Source: Forficula auricularia (lineage: Eukaryota > Arthropoda > Insecta > Dermaptera > Forficulidae). From it: a stretch of DNA of 64,000 bases. The position numbers and the translations under genes were made by a program. The notes beneath the pieces were generated by a model that ran no database searches, was not told the DNA's origin, and saw only the letters and a program-made list of their open reading frames with translations. The DNA is taken from positions 788,190 to 852,189 of the forward strand of contig JALMQS010000073.1 of NCBI GenBank assembly GCA_024734495.1, written 5' to 3'. Below are positions 55,999-64,000 of this stretch, in pieces (within the stretch, counting starts at the first letter, position 1; every line of letters starts with the position of its first letter).

Positions 55999-56448
55999 AT
56001 GAACTTCAGTGCCTTCCGAAAGTACAGATATGATAAGTTTGTGCACGGGGTTCTCTTGGGTCGTGCGCCTGACTATCTCAGTCGGACGCTGGCCTGTGGT
56101 CCGTCAATACGGGCGCACGCGCTGGTCTGTCCACCACATAGAATCAGAATGATGGAGGATTCCTCTGAGGTTACGGCGACCAAGGTCTGGAACTCACTGC
56201 CACTCAACGTAAGAAAGATTGGGCGTCCTGAAGCATTCGAGGCAGAACTTCGCAAGCACCTAACTTTATATTTTATTTCTATTTTCTGTTTTTGTATCCT
56301 ATATGTTGGCATTGTTATTTTTTTTTACTCTCCTTCTATATATATTGTATTTCTAATATTTATGTTTCATTTAATTATTATGTACCAAATGTTTTACCTT
56401 TTGAATTTGTCTTGCTTTTATATTGGTTTTTCCGTTGTAAGTAAGTAA
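55999..56448 (+). pseudogene. LINE reverse transcriptase, C-terminal tail
   Basis: Reads KYRYDKFVHGVLLGRAPDYL, then RIRMMEDSSEVTATKVWNSL and PLNVRKIGRPEAFEAELRKH, the ending of CR1/Jockey-type RTs (AT..WNSLP..IR....FK..L). The following hydrophobic 55 codons are probably 3' region read through. The LINE is truncated 5' and continues after a mariner insertion to a tail of AATAAAATAAATAAATAAAA near 57800. Confidence 0.7.
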
Positions 56449-57720
56449 ATAATTGCGGATTTTTTTTAGAAAATCAAAGACAATTTTTTCATGGAGCTAA
56501 ATAACTTTATTCTGTAATGTATTGCCCATTTTGATCAATGACCTTTTGCCATCATTCAGGAAGCATCATAATCCCACGTTCATAAAACTTCTGGTTTTTA
56601 TTAGCAAAAAACTGAATCAGCTACGATTTGACATCATCATCATTATTGAAATTTTTACCATTCAAGGAGTTTTGTAAAGATCAAAACAAAAAGTAATCAG
56701 ATGGTACAAGGTCAGGACTATATGGTGGATGTGGCAAAACATCCCAACCAAGCTCCAATAATTTTTGCCGAATGACCAAAGATGTGTGTGGCCTTGCATT
56801 GTCATGATGGAATACAACACCTTTTCGATTTGTCAATTCGGCCCGCTTTTCTTCAACTACATTGTTTAATTTCGTTAGTTGTTCAATGTAGACAACAGAA
56901 TTGATCGTTCGGTTGGGTGGTAAGAGTTCAAAGTAGACAATTCCTTTGTAATCCCACCAAACTGATAACAAAACCTTCTTTTGATGAATACCAGCTTTTG
57001 ATGTTGTTTGAGCTGGTTCACCTGGCCTGCTCCATGATCTTTTCTGCTTGATATTGTTGTAAACAACCCATTTTTCATCGCCAGTTATCAGTCGTTTTAA
57101 AAATGGATCATTTTCATTATGTTTCTTTATCAAATCGCAGCTGTTAATGCGTTGCGTTAAATGCGTTTCTTTCAGTTCCTGAGGAACCCATGTATCGAAT
57201 TTTTGAACATAGCCAAGTTGTTTTAAGTGATTTTCAATGCATGTATGTGATACATGAAGCTTCTCTGTAATCTCACGTGTTGTACTGTGACGATCCGAAA
57301 CGATTATTGTTTTGATTAGGTCGTCATCAACTTCAATTGGACGACCAGAGCGTTTTTCATCTTTGAGTGAAAAATCACCAGAACGAAATTTGGCAAACCA
57401 ATTTTGACACTGCCGTTCTTTTAAGGCTTCGTCGCCATAAACAGCACATAACTTTCTGTGAGCTTGCGATGCGTTTTTCCCTTTGCGGAAATAAAAAAAT
57501 CAAAATATGACGAAAATGTTCCTTTTGATTTTCCATTTTTCAACGAACGCCAAACGAAAACTACGCAACCGATCAAAAAACTTTTTTTACTGATTGACAG
57601 CTGAATTGCCAACTATCAAATAACAAAATATGTTTTACATTTGGACTACGCCAGCAAACCTAAAAATTAAACTGAAGCCATCTATGAGTGAAATCCGCAA
57701 TTACTTAGTTGCCAACCTTA
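56436..57720 (-). mobile_element. mariner element nested in a LINE 3' region
   Basis: Terminal inverted repeats share TAATTGCGGATTT (56449-56461 on plus; inverse AAATCCGCAATTA at 57691-57703). The right terminus continues ACTTAGTTGCCAACCTTA to the TA at 57721; the left terminus is altered (GTTGTAAGTAAGTAAA). The length of about 1.29 kb is normal for mariner. Downstream, the LINE 3' region resumes (GGGGCTAGATGGCTCTACAG). Confidence 0.85.
56507..57536 (-). pseudogene. mariner transposase (DD34D), inactive
   Basis: Starts MENQKEHFRHIL at 57536 and ends ..QNGQYITE at 56507. Its 1030 bp is one base more than a whole number of codons, matching a frameshift in a T run near 57494. DNA-binding region: LCAVYGDEALKERQCQNWFA and KRSGRPIEVDDD. 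Catalytic part: ITGDEKWV, HHDNARPHT and PYSPDLVPSDYFLF, with 34 residues between the last two aspartates, so DD34D. At least three stops after SDYFLF (before SLQNSL, inside VKS-LIQ, and in PE-WQ) plus the frameshift disable it. The catalytic aspartates themselves are intact. Confidence 0.92.
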
Positions 57721-57721
57721 T

Positions 57722-57826
57722 ATTAATATTTATGTAATTGAATTGGTCGAAAATTGTACATTAAAGGGGCTAGATGGCTCTACAGATACAATGTTTTTAA
57801 TAAAATAAATAAATAAAAATAATACA
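57722..57826 (+). mobile_element. LINE 3' terminus after the mariner
   Basis: TTGGTCGAAAATTGTACATT, GGCTCTACAGATACAATG and an (AAAT)-type tail complete the LINE whose coding end is at 55999-56448. Confidence 0.6.
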
Positions 57827-59704
57827 TTCTATAAATAGAATAAACGTTCTACTACCTTTCATTCTTGAGTTGTAGTGAGTAACGAAATACAGACATGTAG
57901 AAAAAACTATGCCTGGTAGTTAAACTTTTTCTAAGTTTCATACCGATCGACTAAGAGTATAATGAATTCTCGAAGACCATGCCTCTAGCGTAGCAGATGA
58001 ATTACAGGCACAAAGTTTGGACTTTTTCGGGTTCAAGATGAATTTTATAAATTTTGGTTTCAACTTATCCCATCTGTAAACGAAATGAAACTTGTTACCA
58101 TCGTTCGATAGCTACTCATATAACAATTTGATAGTTCTTGATTTTTTGCATTACTGAATTCGTAATTTTTAAGCTAGAATTCATAAAATCTAATCCATTT
58201 TTTGATTTAGAATTAGGAACATTTTAGTATTAGAAGGATACATTCGATTCTTGAATTTTTTAAAATCCATACAGACATACAGACATACAGGGAAATACTT
58301 TTTTAAAAAGATTATATTATATTTAAGATTGATATAAGCTTTCATGGAAGTTTTCTGATGGTCTTTTGAAATTATGAGATTTTTTATATTTATAATGGTT
58401 CTATCAGCAATTTCAGCTCTTTAGCTAACAACAGTTTAAGATCCCCTGATTTAACGTTCCAATTTTTTCTGATTTGCTGCGTTTTTCAATTGAAATTTCT
58501 AAAGCTAGAATGCAAAAACCTTATCCATTCTTCCATTTAGAAATAATTCAAACATTTTAGCTAGAACTTTCTACGACTGTAATAGAACCATGGACTACAG
58601 AAAAAATAATTATCGACATTTTAGACATTTTTAAGAAGGAATAATAAAAAAATAATTGAAAATATTTTTGTGAATTCAAATCCCTTGTCGGCCAGCGAGC
58701 GAGGCTCGCCTAGCACACCGAGAGATTTTAGTTAAGTTATCTAAGTTAACTGGTTGGATCTATAAAGGATCAGTAGATTACATTCTCTCAGTATGTCGAG
58801 GTGAGCTTTGAGACAATTAGAAAAGAAAGAAATCTGTTCCGTGCCCTAGGGGACCTTCCTCTCTCTCAAAGTAACACTATGAAGAGTAGGAGGAATAAAA
58901 TCCGAGTACGATTGTTAAAGGTGTAATGTGCTATTTGGGAAAACCACAGGAGAGTTCTAGACCAAAATGTTCATTGTTATCTCCTCTCATAAGTGTAGCA
59001 ATTACCATTGAATTAGTTCTAATGCGATTCTAGAATCAAATTGATTTTTAGATTGGTCTTACTTTTTTATTTAAGAAATGCATCATCATAGAGGATACAG
59101 TCCTAAGATTGGTTTGAAGGAACCACCTGCTTCGACTCCACTAAATATTATATCAAAGCTTTCACTTCACTAAAAGTCACATTATCTTTGCCATTCGACC
59201 TCTAAATCTAAAATATCCCTGAAATGCTTAAAAAATGTAATATAGAACATAGCCCTTGGACATATAACCTTAAAAACTATAAAAAAACATAAATATGCAA
59301 GATCATTGAAATAAGTCATAAAACGAACAAATATTTTCAAATTTATTTTCAGGCAAAATTATTATAAGTAAAAAGTGCATGACAAAAGTTACACTTTAAG
59401 TATAATATATCTAACTACTTGGAGAACATTTTTTCTAAATATTTAATTATTTATATTCTTGATTTTAATTCTGATTAAATCCATCAAATTTTTATTCTTG
59501 ATCACAATCTAATGATCCAAATTGATTAAAAAATTACTTTAACTCAAATTTTATTGATATACATTAGTTTTTTGGACATTCATAAGGATAACTCATTCAG
59601 GACATTCTCTGCTTGATGCACATAAACAAATACTTAACTATATTTCTACATATACGTAGCTTTGTTTTTAATTGTTCGATCATATTAGATTTTTTTTATA
59701 CCAA
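57827..59704. other. Unassigned; small GC hairpin at 58.69 kb
   Basis: GCGAGC-GAG-GCTCGC followed by CTAG (58696-58713) is a hairpin-plus-CTAG of the kind found at Helitron 3' ends, but no matching start was found. CAGACATACAGACATACAGG is near 58272. The rest is AT-rich. Confidence 0.4.
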
Positions 59705-60316
59705 TTTTTACTTTATCCAATGCGAAGCATGGGAGAAAGTATTGGAATCGCTCTCGAGGCAAGCGCGACTTCAAAGGGTCCTCAGGTAAAGACTAAGGAA
59801 CCCATAGACTCAATTAAGGTCACAAATTGAAGTATTCAATGAGATTGAATTTTAGCAAGTGAAGGTTTTGCCAAAAATTACCTGGAATCTCGTCGAGAGG
59901 CCAAAAAGTGCCATTTTTTTTGGAAGTGCGTGCGGATGGATGGATGGATGGATGGATGTGTGTGTGTTATCGTTTTTTTCGTCCACGATTTTTTCCACAC
60001 CTTTGCGCTGATTGAAATGAAATTGAAAACCTACCATTAGTTTAACAAAATGAAGCGCTGATTAGTTTTTGGTACATATCGGTCCACAAACATTAGTACT
60101 TTATTTCAGTACTTTTTTAGTTTTTTCTAAATATCTTGAAAATGACTTAACCAATTTCGATGAAATTTTATATCCTAATTAAGTACCTTAGGGACCACAA
60201 AAAAGGTTAAATAAAGTTTTTAGTAAAATTATATTTTAATGTACTTTACTCAAGAACATATTAATATTTCAAATGAATTTGGATAAAGTTTAGCAACGAT
60301 CCGTTGCAGTTTATTA
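59705..60316 (-). mobile_element. Hairpin-ended Helentron/HINE-like element, full 612-bp copy
   Basis: Left end ACTTTATCCAATGCGAAGCA (hairpin), body with a (GGAT)n / (GT)n microsatellite at 59936-59967, TTTTCCACACCTTTGCGCTG, TTGAAAATGACTTAACCAAT, and right end GCAACGATCCGTTGC (60293-60307). The minisatellite block is absent, so this is the simplest complete form. Both termini contain ACTTTATCC / GGATAAAGT in inverted orientation, a subterminal inverted repeat. Confidence 0.75.
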
Positions 60317-61621
60317 ATCTTCCTTCTAAATAGCATATATAGTAGATCGTATTTAAAATTGTCATAAATTGAATTTTGAATTTAAAATTAAGTCTGATTA
60401 CGTAACAAGAGATGGACCAATCACATAATTAGGGAGTATTAAATGATTTTTATTATCCTGTTAAACGTACGATATAATAGACTCTAAACGAGGATTATTA
60501 ATGTAAATACTTTGTGGAAACCTATGTAAGTTAAAAAATAAGCCGTATCTTTATATATCAAATGTTTTAGTTGTAAGGTGTTATAATAAATAATGCTGTC
60601 TATTAGTACAAATAATGAATATATTTCAACTCATCATTATGTATAGATTGGCTCTACTTCTGTTGATGTATATTTTCTGGACTCCAATGATGAATAAATC
60701 CTCATATTCTTTAAAAATATATAGTATTAACCATAATATTAAAAATTTATCATTATTTGTATTTATACACAGCTTTATTTATTCTAACACCTTGCAGCCT
60801 TAAATAAAATAATCCGTAAATACCTAGTCACTGTTATAATCAACTATTTTGTATTTTTTGAATTTTCTTAATTACAGCAAAAACGATGTTCATTTCGCTT
60901 TAAAACAAAAAAGTTATTTATTTACATCAACGTTAAGTTAATTTACTAAAACGTTTTCCAATTTTAGCTTCTATGAGAGGCACTATTTATATCATGAGTT
61001 AGATAAATTAACTACTAATTGAATACTAAATAAACTTCAGTCTTCCTTGGTTCTTGTACTTGAAAAAAGTTAATCAGAGTGTAGGGAGATGAATAGTTGC
61101 AAAGTTTCTCAAAAGGGCTATAAATTTAGATATTAACGAAATAAATATTTAAATAGACCTTTTAAATCAGGCATATTATATAAATGCAGTGTTAATAATA
61201 TTTAAAAATGATTCCCAGATTAAATTAATTTTTATATCAAAAATATGAATATGTTTGGATGTCAAACAAAAGGATCTCAAAAGTTTCTTTACAAAGCCTC
61301 TCTTGCAGAACAATTGTTCTCCCGCCACACAATCTTCTTAGGCTATATCCATGATTAAGAGCTAAAGGGAATATGAAAAGATTGTGAAAGTAAAAGTAGA
61401 GTATCATATCCACTCCTCAACTTATTTGAGGTCATAGGTATTTTAAATAAAAAGAAGAAAAACTAATAGATTACTAACATCAATTTTGATTATATGTTAT
61501 TCGATCGTGAAATGACATAAAATTAGAGTACAGAGAGAAAACAGACATAAAGAGTTGGAAACAGCTTCTTATAATCAAAAACTTCAAAATAAAGTACAAA
61601 CCAACAAACCCAAAAGCAAGG
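60317..61621. other. AT-rich stretch, nothing recognised
   Basis: A 62-codon frame at 60615-60803 looks like chance. No element ends. Confidence 0.45.
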
Positions 61622-61800
61622 GTTCCCATACTTTTCCGAGTCGCGGCGTCTTTTTTCAATTAAAATTTTTCCAAGGCGCCCTAGGCACTAAGTAAAAGTA
61701 CATATATCAAAACAAATACCGTATTTTGCCTCTCTAAATAATCTAGAATCGATAAAAATATCTTGGGAATTACCATAATAGTTTATTTCATGAAATTAAA
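61622..61800 (-). mobile_element. hAT-type element, partial copy of the 29.7-kb family
   Basis: CAAGGGTTCCCATACTTTTC, GTCGCGGCGTC and TCAATTAAAATTTTTCCAAG match the inverse of the right half of 29693-30136. A segment (CTCTAAATAATCTAGAATCG) at 61731 repeats at 61883, about 152 bp further, indicating a local duplication next to the LINE at 61.9 kb. Confidence 0.65.
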
Positions 61801-61914
61801 ATTGCACTGAAATGATTATATATTTCGATATGCATACCGCCCAATTATTAGTATTACAGAGACTAACATGTTGTATTTTGTTTCTCTAAATAATCTAGAA
61901 TCGATAAAAATAAC

Positions 61915-62643
61915 TTGGAAATTGTCCCTTTGGAAGAAGGACTTTCTTCACAGGATGTCATGAATATTTTTAAACAGGATCTTTTTCATAGTTGGAAAAA
62001 CATTTGGAGTGAAACCTCACGCTTTAAAGGCCTATCTCTGTATAATCTGAAGCCCTGTCCTGGTCCACCTTGGTTCCTTTCTAATCCATCATCAACCAGA
62101 AAAGAAATAACAATATTAAATCGTATCAGGATAAACCATACCCTCTCTAATTCCCATCTCTATAGACTATCTCTATCCCCGTCCCCGTTTTGCACATGCT
62201 CTCTTACTCCCGCTACGCCCGCTCATTTAATTTTGCATTGTCCATTATATACAATTCGGAGATGTGAATTGATGAAGAGAATTATTCCCCACTTTAGAGA
62301 CCCTCCTACTTTTAGAGCATTAATTGATTGTCCCACTGAAAATTTATTAAGATCATTGGTTGAATTTATAGATAGTTGTAATTTGCATTTTTAAATATAT
62401 GGTGGTTTTTTTTTTTTTATGAGTTATATTTTATATTAATTTTATGTTTGTTTTCTTTTGTTTTTTGTAATTTGATATATATATATATGTATATTTATTA
62501 ATGTAATTTCTTTTCTATGTATTGTATTATGTATTGTATTATGTATTTATTGTTATATGTATTTTCTATGTTTGTATTATTCAATGTATTGGTATGACCT
62601 AGTAGTCAAATCCAAATAAAAAAAAAAAAAAAAAAAAAAAAAA
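61915..62643 (+). pseudogene. LINE C-terminal region with zinc-knuckle-like tail and poly(A)
   Basis: The frame to 62394 (159 codons) reads LNRIRINHTLSNSHLYRLSL, SPFCTCSLTPATPAHLILHC and PLYTIRRCELMKRIIPHF, the C-terminal tail with a C-x-C..H..C pattern found after the RNase H or RT domain in I/Jockey-like LINEs. After the stop, a 3' region of about 220 bp ends with AAATCCAAAT and an A run (62618-62643). 5'-truncated; no clean target duplication was found. The open frame suggests a recent copy. Confidence 0.75.
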
Positions 62644-63127
62644 TTCTTTTATAAAACAATCATAAAACGTTTGCAACGGGATGCATATTGCTTCAATGTC
62701 AATAAAAAATAGTTGATTTTCAAAACAATATTATTGATTGATATTGATTAATAAGTATGTGTTTATTTTTTATCTAAAGAAGAGAGGTATAATTGTGGGG
62801 GCAATTAAATATTGGATCATGACTTGAAGGCGTCTACGAATCTGGAGCAGGAGTCGGTAGGCATGTATTATTTTTATCCATTTAATTAACAAAAAATTTT
62901 ATTAACTAATAAATCTAATATAGAATTATCTGTTCTACAATATTATTGACAGTTAACTAGTTGGATATAGATAAATCAATACTTAATTAGATAGTTTAAT
63001 AATTATTTCAAAAATTATAATATCTATATATTTTTCAATTTTAAATAATCATATCAAATTATTTAAATATTAAAAAAATAAAGAATTAATTTTTAATAAT
63101 TCAATATTTTGACGATCTTCGAGAGAT
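62644..63127. other. AT-rich sequence, nothing recognised
   Basis: No supported feature. Confidence 0.5.
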
Positions 63128-63580
63128 TGGATGATCTTATATATTGAGAATTCTTAGAAATGAATTAGCCCAAAGATTCTCGAATCATCTTTATTTATTC
63201 CTTTTTTGTATTATTTCTATTTTATTAGTTCCTCGCCGAGAACAATTTTTATTCGACGAAAACTCGTCTGAACTTGTCTTTGACATGTTTGAACTGGAAA
63301 ATATACCAGGCAGGGAATTCAAACCTTCTATCCACATCTCTTCTGAAAAATAATTCTTGAAACTATGCAACAATTTTATTTCATTTCGAGACCCGATATA
63401 CTTTTCATAACAAAAAGTGTTTTTTTATAGAAATATTTGAAATAACAGATAATAATTTGAAAATTTAAAGATCTCCTGAAATTTTGAAGTCGACCTTATA
63501 TATTTTTATGAAAATACTCTAAATGTTTGAAATTTTAGGGATGCGCCGTATCCACAGCATCCATGGACCGCATGCCACTG
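63128..63580 (+). mobile_element. hAT-like element, right half of the 49.57-kb family
   Basis: From GAATTCTTAGAAATGAATTA to CATGCCACTG it follows 49970-50375, including ATACCAGGCAGGGA and CCACAGCATCCATGGA. The 3' terminus CCACTG is intact; the left half is missing. Frames over it are not conserved. Confidence 0.75.
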
Positions 63581-64000
63581 ATATACATATATATGTAGGT
63601 TGATTTGCATCAAGCAGAGGACAAGCCCTTTGATTCCCTTTATTATTAATAATAATCACCGGCTCATGTGATAAATGCTTATAAATTATTCACTTTAACC
63701 TTTTGATTTGGTTAGAATTAATAATAGCCTCTGATTATTAATATTAACAGATTAATCATATCAACTGTAACATATTTAGAAAGAACAGTCCAAATTTCAC
63801 AATTGAAGGGTATTTTTGACAAAAAGCTCTTAGTAAATTTATTGAAATACAAATGCCCAAACAAATTCTTCAATAATATTCAAAATCATGCTAATTATAT
63901 TCTACTGTAATTGAATAATAAATAAAAAACATTAACTGTAACTGTGGTTCGAACCCCGGCTGATCCTTTTGTCTATAATAAAAATAATCTTTTCTTCGTT
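63581..64000. other. AT-rich stretch to window end, isolated B-box-like site
   Basis: GGTTCGAACCCCGGC at about 63946-63960 fits a polymerase III B box, but no A box or acceptor stem accompanies it. Possibly a SINE stub. Nothing else recognised. Confidence 0.4.

Noticed and set aside
63940..63970. Possible tRNA gene (GGTTCGAACCCCGGC)
   Set aside because: Only a B-box/T-arm-like word; no acceptor stem, D arm or A box upstream, so at most a SINE stub.
1..64000. Host protein-coding gene
   Set aside because: No multi-exon or single-exon frame with a recognisable cellular product; all recognisable coding is transposon-derived.

Overview
The window looks like AT-rich, non-coding nuclear DNA from an arthropod, most likely an insect; the exact order cannot be told from sequence alone. 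I found no host gene with a recognisable product. Nearly everything that can be named is a transposable element or its remnant: RTE-like and Jockey/CR1-like LINE pieces, a broken mariner, a Tc1 tail, a broken pogo/Tigger transposase, PIF/Harbinger remnants, several non-autonomous elements with 8-bp target-site duplications (TSDs), tRNA-derived SINEs, Helitron/Helentron-like elements with hairpin ends and minisatellites, and palindromic (foldback) repeats.

Layout. 0.3-0.85 kb: minisatellite-bearing hairpin-ended element. 3.2-4.6 kb: hAT-like fragment and a ~125-bp minisatellite. 5.7 kb: palindromic MITE. 6.5-15.5 kb: two direct ~4.4-kb copies of one segment (Harbinger remnant, Helitron-like pieces), the first broken by a 100-N assembly gap, the second full of small indels. 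16-19 kb: SINE, hairpin-ended element, and a pogo-type element split by a Helitron-like insertion. 19.8-22.8 kb: a head-to-head pair of LINE 3' ends and an RTE pseudogene split by an 824-bp element. 24-28.7 kb: hammerhead-ribozyme-like motifs, a Jockey-like RT fragment, and palindromes. 27.7-34 kb: three elements with perfect 8-bp TSDs, one carrying a LINE inside it. 35.6-42.4 kb: second SINE, paired MITEs, a 2.3-kb RTE remnant, a palindrome and a Tc1 tail. 42.5-52.4 kb: foldbacks, three hAT-type elements, a pogo transposase pseudogene, and a 1.75-kb composite hairpin-ended element. 53.4-64 kb: more copies of these families, a LINE with a mariner nested in its 3' region, and a polyadenylated LINE tail.

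The observation most worth following up is a recurring CTGANGAAG / stem / GAAAC motif with the layout of a type I hammerhead ribozyme. Two copies have strong stems (24.5 kb plus strand, 45.1 kb minus strand). In three places the motif sits in a palindrome, in halves that point outward, an arrangement like inverted termini of Penelope-like elements. Other strong points are the target sites that can be reconstructed around nested insertions, and the likely false or noisy duplication around the gap, which begins exactly inside a predicted GC hairpin.
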